This document shows, piece by piece, positions 6,569 through 14,667 of a DNA stretch of 45,264 nucleotides (its first letter is position 1; the number at the start of each line of letters is the position of its first letter). The translations under genes were made by a program, and so were the position numbers. The stretch is taken from NCBI GenBank assembly GCA_050944255.1, contig JBMNQS010000006.1, positions 1 to 45,264 of the forward strand, given 5' to 3'. The notes under the pieces are model-generated. The model made no database searches and was not told where the DNA came from. It saw only the letters and a list, made by a program, of their open reading frames with translations. This DNA is from JBMNQS01 sp050944255 (lineage in GTDB: Bacteria; Bacillota; Clostridia; Christensenellales; Maliibacteriaceae).

Positions 6569-7117
6569 ATGCAGTCCAAAGATGTGCTCTCCGTCTGGAA
6601 AAAATCCATGGAAAGCTACCGCCTGCCCCGCTGGAACGACCTGCCGGATCTGGATCTGTACATGGATCAGGTGGTCTCGCTGATCGAGCGCACGCTGAAA
6701 GTGTTTTCCTTTTCGGAGCAGGAGCGCATGATCACTCCGGCTATGATCAATAACTACGTGAAGCTGGGCATCGTTCCTCCGCCGCAGAAAAAGCGCTACA
6801 GCCGCGAGCACGTGGCCCGGCTGATCATGCTGAGCCTGCTCAAACAGGTGCTGAGCATCTCGCAGATCAACCAGCTTCTGCGCCATCAGGAAAACGGCGA
6901 TATTTCCAGGGCCTACAACGCCTTTTGCGACAACCACGAATCCACGCTGCGCGAAACCGTCGACAGCGCCATCGAACAGGGCGGCGTGCTGCAGCATAAC
7001 CTGGCGCTGGAATTGGCCACGCTGACATTCGCCACCAAGAGCGTCGCGGCAAGGCTGATCAACGAACAGCCGGAAAGCCCTCAAAAAACAGACCCGAAAG
7101 AAAAAGATGAAAAATGA
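6569..7117 (+). CDS. DUF1836 domain protein (MerR-like HTH)
   Basis: A 182-residue protein. The family core runs from YRLPRWNDLPDLDLYMDQVV through ERMITPAMINNYVKLGIV and PPPQKKRYSREHVARLI, a MerR-like helix-turn-helix with wing. This is the DUF1836 domain of Firmicutes, of unknown regulatory target. The ATG at 6569 has AGGAGG 7 nt upstream. The gene lies 10 nt before an SGNH hydrolase gene, so the two are probably co-transcribed. Whether it regulates its neighbour or a remote locus is not visible. Confidence 0.88.
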   Translation: MQSKDVLSVWKKSMESYRLPRWNDLPDLDLYMDQVVSLIERTLKVFSFSEQERMITPAMINNYVKLGIVPPPQKKRYSREHVARLIMLSLLKQVLSISQINQLLRHQENGDISRAYNAFCDNHESTLRETVDSAIEQGGVLQHNLALELATLTFATKSVAARLINEQPESPQKTDPKEKDEK

Positions 7118-7127
7118 GGGGATGATT

Positions 7128-7832
7128 ATGAACCATCCTTACGAAAACCGGATTGTCTATATCTTCGGCGATTCGCTGGCAAAGGGCGTTCTGCTCGATG
7201 ACGCCACCGGACGCTACAAGCCCGGCCGCATCATCGACATGGCCGAATTCGAGCGGTCCCTGGGCGTGAAGATCTACAATGAGTCCATGTTCGGCTGCAC
7301 CATACAAAAGGGCTGCGAACGCCTGAAAAAACGGCTTGGCGGAGGCGCGGCCTGCGATACGGTGCTGCTGGAGTTCGGAGGAAACGACTGCGATTTCAAC
7401 TGGGCCCAGGTGGCCGAAGCGCCCCTTGAGCCCCACGAACCCAAGACGCCTCTACCCCTCTTTAAACAGACCTATCTGGAAATCATCGAATACCTTCAAC
7501 CGCTGGGCGTGCGGGTCATCCTTCTGGTGCCGCCGCCCATCGACTCGCGCCGCTACCTTTCCTGGATCACCCGAAACGGCCTGTCCGAAGAGCGCATCCT
7601 GCAGTTTCTGGGCGAGGTGCAGCGCATCGACCACCACCAGCAGCTCTACGCGCTGGCCGTCATGCAGGTGGCCTATCAGAGCGGCTGTGATCTGGTCGAT
7701 CTTCGCAGCCCGTTTCTGGATAAGCCGCTGCTGCCCTACCTGTGCCGGGACGGCATCCATCTCAACGCCAGGGGCCAGGAGCTGGTCATGCACACGCTGC
7801 GAAACCTCTGGCAGCTCCAGCCCACCGGCTGA
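7128..7832 (+). CDS. SGNH/GDSL-family hydrolase
   Basis: A 234-residue hydrolase with block I IFGDSLAKG (nucleophile Ser16), block III LEFGGND and block V DGIHLN (Asp208, His211), giving a complete catalytic set. Members deacylate lipids, acetylated sugars or peptidoglycan. There is no signal peptide, so it is probably cytoplasmic. The start at 7128 follows GAGGGG. An ATG at 7107 would overlap the upstream gene. It is the second gene of a pair with the DUF1836 regulator. The substrate cannot be inferred. Confidence 0.88.
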   Translation: MNHPYENRIVYIFGDSLAKGVLLDDATGRYKPGRIIDMAEFERSLGVKIYNESMFGCTIQKGCERLKKRLGGGAACDTVLLEFGGNDCDFNWAQVAEAPLEPHEPKTPLPLFKQTYLEIIEYLQPLGVRVILLVPPPIDSRRYLSWITRNGLSEERILQFLGEVQRIDHHQQLYALAVMQVAYQSGCDLVDLRSPFLDKPLLPYLCRDGIHLNARGQELVMHTLRNLWQLQPTG

Positions 7833-7877
7833 CCGCTCTTTTCGGGCAACGGTGCCGCTGAAATTTTAAAATCCATT

Positions 7878-7897
7878 CCTTGCGCCGCGGCGCAAGG
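7878..7897. repeat. Perfect 20-bp palindrome
   Basis: CCTTGCGCCG and its exact complement meet without a loop. There is no T-run, so it is not a standard terminator. It could be a protein-binding site or an mRNA 3' end structure for the SGNH gene. Confidence 0.55.
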
Positions 7898-8269
7898 CCT
7901 CCCAGTGCGCCCTGTTGTCTGTGCGGGGCGCTTTTTATGCGAAAAAATGCCGCTTCCGGCAGCCTTTCTTCCGCGCTTAAAAAAGGCCAACCCTTTCCGG
8001 CAGAAATCGACAAATATTGGTTTTGTTTTAGGCCTTTTGCGCGTATAGATTGCATAGGCCCCTTTTTTAAGGGATGCGGTTTACGGCATCTGGAAAATGC
8101 CCCGGCAGCCGGCCCCGGCGCCTTCTGCCGGGAAGGAACCGCACGATGCAGGCGGGGCCTTTGCGCATTGCAGGCCGCCCGGGTTTCATCGCCGCGGGAT
8201 TTTACCAAAAAGACGCCCGCGCCATATGTATCCATTGTGTTACAATGCCGTTGCGTTTCAACCGCCGCC

Positions 8270-8299
8270 TTGAAATGGACCCTGCGTTTATGTTAGACT
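8270..8299 (+). promoter_or_regulatory. Possible promoter of murA
   Basis: TTGAAA (8270-8275), an 18-bp spacer, and TAGACT (8294-8299) preceded by TG as in extended -10 promoters. It would give a leader of about 115 nt. Confidence 0.35.
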
Positions 8300-8420
8300 G
8301 ATGGTGAAACCGGCCATACAGCCTGTTATAAAACGTGTACGGCCGCTTGTTTATTTTGTCCGGACTGATGCGCTCACGCGGCGAAAAATATCATTTATCT
8401 GTATCGGCAAGGGAGGGAGC

Positions 8421-9716
8421 ATGCGGGTTTTTCCCGCATTGGAACACATGGAGAAAAAATTGGTTGTAACCGGGGGCATCCCCCTGCGTGGCAGCGTTGA
8501 GGTCAGCGGAGGCAAGAACGCCGCGGTGGCCATCATTCCCGCCGCGCTCTTATGCCGAGAGGAATGCGTTATCGATAATCTGCCCAGCATAGACGATGTG
8601 AAAATCCTGTGCGAAATTCTCTCCACGCTGGGCGCGGAAGCCCAAATGGAGACCCCGCACCGCCTGCGCATCAACGCCGCAGGCTTAAAGGACTGGCGCG
8701 CGCCGGCGGAAAAAATCAAGCGCATGCGGGCCTCCTACTACCTGATGGGGGTACTGCTGGGCCGCTTCGGCAAGGCGGAAGTGGGCATACCCGGCGGCTG
8801 CGAAATCGGCCTTCGGCCCATGGACCAGCACATCAAGGGCTTTGAGGCCATGGGCGCCCATGTGGAACTGACCAGCGAGGGCTACCACCTGGAAGCCAAT
8901 CCCCTCACCGGCGGCGAGGTCTACCTGGATATGGCCAGCGTGGGGGCCACCATCAACATTATGCTGGCCGCCGTCCTGTCCCAGGGCAATACCACCATCG
9001 TCAACGCCGCCAAGGAGCCCCATGTGGTGGATCTGGCCAACTTCCTGGGCGCCATGGGCGCACGGATCAAGGGCGCCGGCACCGACGTGATCCGCATCCA
9101 CGGCGTGGAGAAATTAAACGGCTGCCAGTACAGCATCATTCCCGACCAGATCGAAACCGGCACGCTGATGATCATGGCCGCGGCCACCGGCGGCGACGTA
9201 ATGGTCAGAAACGTGATTCCCACGCATCTTGAGTCCCTGTCCGCAAAGCTGATGGAGGCGGGCGCCACCGTCATCGAGGGCAACGACACGCTGCGGGTGC
9301 GCGGCCTTGCGAGGCCGCGGGCCATCTCCATCAAGACGCTGCCCTATCCCGGCTTCCCCACCGATCTGCAGCAGCCCATGACCGCTTACCTGACCCGGGC
9401 CACGGGCACCAGCATCATCACCGAGACCATCTACGAGTCCCGCTACCGCTATGCGGAGGAACTGCAGCGCATGGGCGCCAATATCCGCGTGGCGGACCGC
9501 ATGGCCGTTGTCGAGGGCGTGCCGCACCTTTACGGCACCACCGTGCAGACCAACGACCTGCGGGCAGGCGCCGCCATGATCGTGGCAGGTCTCATCGCCG
9601 AGGGCGAAACCCATATCCGCAAACTGCGCCACATTGACCGCGGCTATGAATCCATCGAAGATAAACTGGCCAGCCTTGGCGCCAATATCAAGCGCGTCAG
9701 TGATGAAGAAAACTGA
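8421..9716 (+). CDS. murA: UDP-N-acetylglucosamine 1-carboxyvinyltransferase
   Basis: The first committed step of peptidoglycan synthesis: transfer of enolpyruvate from PEP to UDP-GlcNAc. The EPSP-synthase-like fold is clear: GSVEVSGGKNAAVAIIPAAL near the N-terminus, the catalytic loop IPGGCEIGLRP with the active-site Cys (127 from this start), and the end region GLIAEGETHI. The start at 8421 has GGGAGGGAG upstream. An ATG at 8448 (MEKKLVV) gives 422 residues and matches the usual N-terminus better, so the true start is open. A 7-bp hairpin (8421-8439) covers the first start codon. The Cys predicts fosfomycin sensitivity. Confidence 0.95.
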   Translation: MRVFPALEHMEKKLVVTGGIPLRGSVEVSGGKNAAVAIIPAALLCREECVIDNLPSIDDVKILCEILSTLGAEAQMETPHRLRINAAGLKDWRAPAEKIKRMRASYYLMGVLLGRFGKAEVGIPGGCEIGLRPMDQHIKGFEAMGAHVELTSEGYHLEANPLTGGEVYLDMASVGATINIMLAAVLSQGNTTIVNAAKEPHVVDLANFLGAMGARIKGAGTDVIRIHGVEKLNGCQYSIIPDQIETGTLMIMAAATGGDVMVRNVIPTHLESLSAKLMEAGATVIEGNDTLRVRGLARPRAISIKTLPYPGFPTDLQQPMTAYLTRATGTSIITETIYESRYRYAEELQRMGANIRVADRMAVVEGVPHLYGTTVQTNDLRAGAAMIVAGLIAEGETHIRKLRHIDRGYESIEDKLASLGANIKRVSDEEN

Positions 9717-9759
9717 TTGCACAAAACCTCCCTCTGCCCAAACAAAAATACAACGAAAA

Positions 9760-9781
9760 AGCTCATCCGTATGGATGAGCT
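9760..9781 (+). repeat. Hairpin after murA, first copy
   Basis: AGCTCATCC-GTAT-GGATGAGCT, a perfect 9-bp stem with no T-run after it. The same stem recurs at 10041-10062 with a T-run. The two copies look like one terminator separated by inserted DNA. Confidence 0.65.
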
Positions 9782-10040
9782 GAGGCCGTCAAAAAACTAT
9801 GTTTTTTGACGGGTATGCCAGGGCTTTTCCTGCTGCAAAAACCAGGCAGCTGTTTTTTGCAGCGGCCGGAAAACCCTGAGATGAGTGGGCTTCGGCCGCA
9901 CGTGTCGATCTGCGGCCAAGAGCCGCCTTCGGCGGTTGCCTTCGAAACGCTCGCTGCGGCTCGCAGCCTTGCCCACGGAATTAAAATTAGGGGGCTGCGG
10001 CCCCCTAATAACCCCGAAAGAGACTTTTTTTGACAGTCCT
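9777..10040. mobile_element. 264-bp hairpin-rich insert splitting the murA terminator (MITE/REP-like)
   Basis: The segment lies between two copies of AGCTCATCCGTATGGAT. It opens with a perfect hairpin (CCGTCAAAAAAC, TAT loop, 9786-9812), ends with GACTTTTTTTGACAGTC, and includes TTAGGGGGC/GCCCCCTAA (9987-10008). The GTCAAAAAA motif near both ends is inverted, as terminal repeats would be. No coding frame is supported. Its mobile nature is an inference from the duplicated flank. A transposase is absent. Confidence 0.45.
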
Positions 10041-10068
10041 AGCTCATCCGTATGGATCAGCTTTTTTA
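10041..10068 (+). terminator. Rho-independent terminator, second copy of the hairpin
   Basis: AGCTCATCC-GTAT-GGATCAGCT followed by TTTTTATT. It has one mismatch relative to the copy at 9760. It probably terminates murA transcription past the insert. Confidence 0.6.
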
Positions 10069-10112
10069 TTGTATCAAAGGTACGCTCCGCGCAAGGCTGC
10101 CCTGCCGGCGTT

Positions 10113-11006
10113 TTATGCCTGCGCCATGCCACGGCGCAGAAATTCGGCGCCCAGCCGGACATTCTCAATCATAGTATCCAGGTCCGTGGGCCCCAGGTTG
10201 CGCCAGATGCCCAGCATATGCGAATTCGTGGCGCCCATGATGACGAAGGGCTCCATCGTCAGATAGCCCCGGTAGCCGGCCTGCTTCAAGGCCCCGAATA
10301 TCTCCGGCCAGTTGATGTTGCCCCGGATCAGGCCGGGCACGCGCCGGTTGTTCTCGCACACATGCATGTGCGACAGGCGCCCGTGGTATGCCGCGCAGGC
10401 AATGGCATCGGCCATGGAGTCCTCCTCCACGTTCATATGCCACGTATCCAGGTGAAGCTGCGCGTTGTCGCTGTCCACCGCCTGGCAGTAAGCCACCGCC
10501 TCCTGGGCGGTATTGAAAATAAACTGATCGAAGCGCGTCACCACCTCGTAGCCGTAAACCACGCCCAGATCCTCCGCGGTGCCGATGATCTTTCGCATGG
10601 CGTCCACGCTTAAATCGAAATAATACTGCCGGTCGCTGCTCGTAATCCGCCCGGGATGGCGCAGCCACTGGGAGTAATTGATGCCCGACCAATTGATCCC
10701 GCCCATCTGCGCCACGACGTCCAAAACGCGCTTGGAGTATTCAATCCCCGCCCGGCGCACGGCAGGATCATCCGAAGCGATATCGGTCTCATGGGTCAGC
10801 CCGCCGTTGAAGTTGATGATCAGTCCCCGGTCGGCCAACGCCTTTTTAAATGTCTCCCGCTGGGCGCGGCTCCATGGAAGGACTGCCTGCGGGCCGATTT
10901 CAAACACATCGATATCCGCCTTCACCAATGCGTCCATGATGCCGGTCCAGTCGTTTTCAAGCTCTGTTCCGCGCCAGTAGCCCCAGTGCAGCCCGATCTT
11001 ATTCAT
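10113..11006 (-). CDS. D-psicose/D-tagatose 3-epimerase family protein (paralogue 2)
   Basis: A 297-residue TIM-barrel sugar epimerase. Metal ligands expected from D-tagatose 3-epimerase (Glu152, Asp185, His211, Glu246 in Pseudomonas) are present at Glu155 (YGYEVVTRFDQF), Asp188 (LDTWHMNVEED), His214 (SHMHVCENN) and the Glu of LTMEPFV. These enzymes interconvert ketohexoses at C3 with Mn or Co. DTWHM replaces the usual DTFHM, and Cys-Glu replaces Gly-Glu in the substrate loop, so specificity may differ from paralogue 1. The start at 11006 has GGGAGGGCGGG upstream. It is the last gene of a minus-strand cluster with an MFS transporter and paralogue 1. Confidence 0.88.
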   Translation of the reverse strand: MNKIGLHWGYWRGTELENDWTGIMDALVKADIDVFEIGPQAVLPWSRAQRETFKKALADRGLIINFNGGLTHETDIASDDPAVRRAGIEYSKRVLDVVAQMGGINWSGINYSQWLRHPGRITSSDRQYYFDLSVDAMRKIIGTAEDLGVVYGYEVVTRFDQFIFNTAQEAVAYCQAVDSDNAQLHLDTWHMNVEEDSMADAIACAAYHGRLSHMHVCENNRRVPGLIRGNINWPEIFGALKQAGYRGYLTMEPFVIMGATNSHMLGIWRNLGPTDLDTMIENVRLGAEFLRRGMAQA

Positions 11007-11110
11007 AAGCCCGCCCTCCCATTTTTCTGCCGGTCTTCTGCTTTTATCATACATAAAGGGTTATCTCCTGTAAAGATGTCCGGCGGTTTATGTCCAGGGG
11101 CCGCATCCCT

Positions 11111-12310
11111 TTATGAAATGTTGCGCCGCCGGGCTTGCCCGCCGGGCTTTTCTTTCAGAAGCGGCGTGCAGCAGATCAGCACCATCACCATAATCAGCGG
11201 CGCCATGCACAGAAACAGCGCCTGTACGCCGTTTCCGCCCGCATCGTTCACCCGCTGCACCAGCATCCCTCCGCCCAGGTTGCCGATAAACCGGGCGATC
11301 ACCACCGAAAACATCGTCAGCATCATCTGCCCCGAGGCCTTCAGTTCCGGCGGCACGTTCTCGTTGATGTACTCCACCACGCCCACAACCATCATCGCCA
11401 TGGGGAAGCCCTGCATCAGGTTCGTCAGTATGATGGCGTACGGGCTCCTGATCAGGCCGATGATAAGATACCGCAGCGACAGCACGATGGCCGACAAAAA
11501 CAATACCCGGCCGATCCCAAACTTACGCACCAGCCTTCCCGCGCCGCCCCTGAAATAAAAGGGCAGTTCCGAGAGCGCTGCCGCCGCCGTGCCGATGCCC
11601 ACCATCAGGCTGCTGCCCCCGATCTGCAGGATGTACGGCGAGGCGAATGTGGAAAATACCGACAGCGTGGCGTAGAATGTCATCACCATAAGCAGCACGC
11701 GCAGTATTTTGCCCTGCCTTACAATGGGCCAGATATGCACCTTCTTTCCCCTTTTTCTGTAGCCCGGCACCTTGGGCAGAAAAAGCGCGATGCCCGTGGT
11801 GATCAAAAGGGCAGCCAAGAACACCTGCAGAATGCCGCCGGAAAGCCTTCCGACGATCAGTCCGCTGACGATGCAGAAAATAATGTAGCCGATACAGCCA
11901 AACACGCGGATATTGTTGAACGTGCCGCCGCGGATATGGACGTAATCCAGCGTGACGGCATCCTGCATGGGCACCGCGCAGTTAAAAACCGTGGCAAACA
12001 GGATGTAGATCATGCTGATATACAGATGATCCGTCCAGAGCATCATCAGCACCGTTAAAAGGGCCGCGGCGCCCAGTATCAGATACAGCGCATAGTTTTT
12101 GTACCTGGCGGTATCGCCGATATACCCGAACATCGGCTGCGCAACAAAGCCCAGAAGCGGTGCCACGCCAAAGAGCAGCCCAAGCTGCGAGGCGCTCATG
12201 CCGATGGAGAAGAAGAACACGGAAAAGAAGCTGGCGCGGACCGCCATGGTGCAGTAAAAGGCAAAATAATACGCATTGAAGGCATGTGGAATTGCATGTT
12301 TTTCGGTCAT
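11111..12310 (-). CDS. MFS transporter (MFS_1-like / phenylpropionate-permease type)
   Basis: A 399-residue protein with about twelve hydrophobic helices. Between helices 2 and 3 is FGYIGDTARYKNY, the loop typical of the major facilitator superfamily. The overall pattern (N-terminal NAYYFAFYCTMAVRASFFS) is like the MFS_1-like group that includes nucleoside and phenylpropionate symporters. It lies between two ketohexose epimerase genes, so a sugar or glycoside substrate is likely by context. The start follows AAGGGGGTG. A hairpin with T-run separates it from the upstream epimerase, suggesting lower expression than the first gene. Confidence 0.85.
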   Translation of the reverse strand: MTEKHAIPHAFNAYYFAFYCTMAVRASFFSVFFFSIGMSASQLGLLFGVAPLLGFVAQPMFGYIGDTARYKNYALYLILGAAALLTVLMMLWTDHLYISMIYILFATVFNCAVPMQDAVTLDYVHIRGGTFNNIRVFGCIGYIIFCIVSGLIVGRLSGGILQVFLAALLITTGIALFLPKVPGYRKRGKKVHIWPIVRQGKILRVLLMVMTFYATLSVFSTFASPYILQIGGSSLMVGIGTAAAALSELPFYFRGGAGRLVRKFGIGRVLFLSAIVLSLRYLIIGLIRSPYAIILTNLMQGFPMAMMVVGVVEYINENVPPELKASGQMMLTMFSVVIARFIGNLGGGMLVQRVNDAGGNGVQALFLCMAPLIMVMVLICCTPLLKEKPGGQARRRNIS

Positions 12311-12363
12311 GATACACCCCCTTGACGCGCGTGCCCGGAGACGTTTTTTAAATGAGCCCGAAT

Positions 12364-12389
12364 AAAAGGCGCAGCCGCACGGCTGCGCC
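12364..12389 (-). terminator. Intercistronic terminator between epimerase 1 and the MFS gene
   Basis: Minus strand: GGCGCAGCC-GTGC-GGCTGCGCC followed by TTTTATT. A 9-bp GC-rich stem with a T-run inside an operon points to partial termination after the first gene. Confidence 0.8.
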
Positions 12390-12407
12390 CTCTCATCGGT
12401 TTGTTTT

Positions 12408-13298
12408 TTATTGCAGGCCCGCGCGGATAAAGTCCGCGCCGATCTTTACGTTCTGGATGCGCGCCTCCACGTCCCTGGGGCCCAGGTCGCGCCATACGCG
12501 GATGTTCTCCGAGCCCGCCGAGCCCATCTGCACGAAGGGCTCCATGGAAATGTAGCCCTGATAACCCGATTCCTTCACGGCGCCGAAGATGGCCGGCCAG
12601 TCCATGTCGGTCTTTTTCAGGCCCGGCACGTTGCGGTTGCTCTCACCCACATGAAAATGCGCCATGCGGCCCTTGGCCATGGTGTACTTAATGGCTTCGG
12701 GGATGGAATCCTCCTCGATGTTCATGTGGAAAGTGTCTATCAGAAGACCCGCCGCGGGGCTTCCCACGGCTTCGCAGTATTCCACGCCGCCCTCGGCAGT
12801 ATTGAAAATAAACTGCTCGAAACGGTTGACCACTTCATAGCCATAGGTCATGCCCACATCCTCGGCAGTCTTAATGATCTGTTTCATGGACGCTACGCTC
12901 AAATCAAAGTAATGCTTCTTCATATCCGGCGTCAGCGGCCCGCCTGGATGGCGCAGCCAAGCCGAATAGTTGATGCCGGACCAATTCTTGCCGCCCATCT
13001 CCGCCATGGCCTCCAGCGCCGCCTTGGAAAAATCGATGCCGGCCTGACGGATCGCCGGGTCGTCCACCGCGATGTCGTTGGTCTCATTGAGGCCGCCGTT
13101 GAAATTGATCAGAAGCCCTTTGTCCGCCAGGGCCTTTTTGAAGTCCTGACGCTCCTTTTTGGACAGGCTAAGCGCCACAATGGGGCCGATCTCCATCACG
13201 TCAAGACCCGCTTTGACATCGGCGTCCATAATGTCGTACCATTGATCCTCCAGCGACGTTCCGCGCCAGTAACCCGAGTGTAAACCAATTTTGTTCAT
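12408..13298 (-). CDS. D-psicose/D-tagatose 3-epimerase family protein (paralogue 1)
   Basis: A 296-residue TIM-barrel epimerase with all four metal ligands: Glu155 (YGYEVVNRFEQF), Asp188 (IDTFHMNIEED), His214 (AHFHVGESN) and Glu253 (SMEPFVQMG). These match Glu152/Asp185/His211/Glu246 of the characterised D-tagatose 3-epimerase. Predicted reaction: C3 epimerisation of ketoses such as fructose/psicose or tagatose/sorbose. It is closely related to paralogue 2 over its whole length. The start has AAGGAGG 7 nt upstream. It is the first gene behind a strong promoter with a LacI-type palindrome, and its own terminator follows. Confidence 0.92.
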   Translation of the reverse strand: MNKIGLHSGYWRGTSLEDQWYDIMDADVKAGLDVMEIGPIVALSLSKKERQDFKKALADKGLLINFNGGLNETNDIAVDDPAIRQAGIDFSKAALEAMAEMGGKNWSGINYSAWLRHPGGPLTPDMKKHYFDLSVASMKQIIKTAEDVGMTYGYEVVNRFEQFIFNTAEGGVEYCEAVGSPAAGLLIDTFHMNIEEDSIPEAIKYTMAKGRMAHFHVGESNRNVPGLKKTDMDWPAIFGAVKESGYQGYISMEPFVQMGSAGSENIRVWRDLGPRDVEARIQNVKIGADFIRAGLQ

Positions 13299-13327
13299 TT
13301 GTTTTCCTCCTTGAAATAATAGGCACC

Positions 13328-13371
13328 GGAAACAGATTTATTCCATTCTGACTTGAAGCGCTTCTGTTTCC
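13328..13371 (-). promoter_or_regulatory. LacI/CcpA-type operator in the epimerase leader
   Basis: GAAGCGCTTC (13355-13364) is a perfect palindrome with the central CG typical of LacI-family and cre sites. It lies about 20 bp inside the transcribed leader, a roadblock position. GGAAACAG (13328-13335) and CTGTTTCC (13364-13371) form a wider inverted repeat around it. The LacI-type gene at 34750-35778 is too distant to assign. Confidence 0.55.
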
Positions 13372-13389
13372 TCCGAAATCCTTTTCTTT

Positions 13390-13418
13390 ATCATACCCCA
13401 GGGCGCGGTGCTTTTCAA
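13390..13418 (-). promoter_or_regulatory. Sigma-A promoter of the epimerase-MFS-epimerase operon
   Basis: On the minus strand, TTGAAA (13418-13413), 17 bp, TATGAT (13395-13390). The leader would be about 85 nt. Confidence 0.75.
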
Positions 13419-13561
13419 TGCCGCGGAGGCAAAACTTTAGGCTCAGGCGGCGTATAAAACGCTTTTGGAAAGCAAACGGCTTGCGGCCTGAAATTCTTTT
13501 CATGCCGCGCCGCCGGATGATCTTCTCCTACGCCGCATGAGGCGTCCGGTGGTATGCGCCG

Positions 13562-14506
13562 TTAATCCCGGACGGGAAAGTGCTCGTTTAAAAACCCGAT
13601 GATTTTTTGCCGGTAAAGTTCACCGCTTGCCTCTGGCAGGTCCGTTACGATCAAATGGTCCGCGCCCGGAACAATCCACAGCTCGCCGCGGCTGCTTGCG
13701 CTGTTTTGATAAAGCTTTTCCGCCTGCGATACATGCGTCTGCGCGTCGCCGTCCCCATGGACAATTAAAAGGGGCCGATCACCGATATGCCGTATGGCCT
13801 GCGCCGGACTGTCCTTCACCGGGGAAACGCCGAATTTGATTCGAAGCGCCAGATTGACAAAAGGGCGGAACACGCTGACGAAAGTTTCGGGCGCTCCGTC
13901 CTTTCGCATATAGTCCGCTATCTGATCCTGCATGGAGGAAAAAGCGCTTACGGCGATAACCCCGTCAACGCGCTGCGATGCCGCCGCGGTATTGATCGCT
14001 GTGCTGCCGCCCATGGACAGTCCGTATAAGATCACGGGACTTTCTGAAAAGCGCTCCTGTTTTTGGAGCCATTCAATCACCGCGCCCACATCGGACACCT
14101 CATGGTACCCGAAGGACAGGCGCTCGCCCCCGCTCTTTCCGTGTGCCCGCATATCGATACACACAGGCGTATATCCGCTTTCATAAATCCACACGGCATA
14201 ATCGAAAAGAGAGCTGGCATCCATGCCGTGCATGCCGTGCAGGATCAGGACATTGCCCGCGGATGCCTCACGCGGCAAAATATAAGCGTATATGGGTACC
14301 CCGTCCCCGCTGGTCACCTGAATCTCTTCCAGCATGGAACGATAAGGCTCCGAAAAGGGCTGGTTTTTTTCGACCCTTACATCCGACATGGAAGACAGCA
14401 CGTTATACGCAATGACAGTGCACACAACACAAAAGATAACGAGAATGAGGACAATGCCTGCGAGCGCAATGCGCAGCAGAGGAATCTTTCTCTTTGTTTT
14501 TTCCAT
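13562..14506 (-). CDS. Membrane-anchored alpha/beta hydrolase
   Basis: A 314-residue protein. Hydrophobic residues about 10-35 form an N-terminal membrane anchor. The catalytic domain has the oxyanion segment LILHGMHG, nucleophile elbow GLSMGGS, acid region VHGDGDAQTHV and PGADHLIV with the catalytic His. This layout matches the YqkD-like group of extracytoplasmic serine hydrolases of Firmicutes. The substrate is unknown: an ester, amide or acylated glycan on the outer face of the membrane is plausible. It is a single gene, flanked by convergent non-coding DNA, with no evident partner. Confidence 0.85.
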   Translation of the reverse strand: MEKTKRKIPLLRIALAGIVLILVIFCVVCTVIAYNVLSSMSDVRVEKNQPFSEPYRSMLEEIQVTSGDGVPIYAYILPREASAGNVLILHGMHGMDASSLFDYAVWIYESGYTPVCIDMRAHGKSGGERLSFGYHEVSDVGAVIEWLQKQERFSESPVILYGLSMGGSTAINTAAASQRVDGVIAVSAFSSMQDQIADYMRKDGAPETFVSVFRPFVNLALRIKFGVSPVKDSPAQAIRHIGDRPLLIVHGDGDAQTHVSQAEKLYQNSASSRGELWIVPGADHLIVTDLPEASGELYRQKIIGFLNEHFPVRD

Positions 14507-14667
14507 CGATGACTTCTCCTTTGAGCGTATCGGCCAAGCATACTTTTTCCACGCGGCCCATAAAAATAAAGATCCCGCGCTTTGCCGCCCGTATGGCTGT
14601 AATCTCCGGCGTGTATCCTAGTCCTTCACTATAATACCACATGCATGCTTATTGATTAAGCGTTCAG

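Larger units (their letters stand above)
7833..8420. other. Non-coding interval with inverted repeats, upstream of murA
   Basis: There are open frames on both strands here, but none has a ribosome site or family resemblance. The visible structure is a perfect 20-bp palindrome centred at 7887/7888, a GATGC/GCATC pair near 8072-8089, and CCCGGCAG/CTGCCGGG (8101-8108/8125-8132). The 3' part holds the putative murA promoter. Confidence 0.5.

Noticed and set aside
7786..8296. Open frames of 138-149 codons on both strands between the SGNH gene and murA
   Set aside because: Composition is basic and Pro/Cys-rich, no ribosome site is visible, and the two frames overlap each other. Hairpins and a possible promoter explain the interval better.
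14597..14642. Promoter for the alpha/beta hydrolase (TTAATC-17-TATTAT on the minus strand)
   Set aside because: The -35 matches only 3 of 6 positions. The -10 is plausible, but the element is too weak to list.
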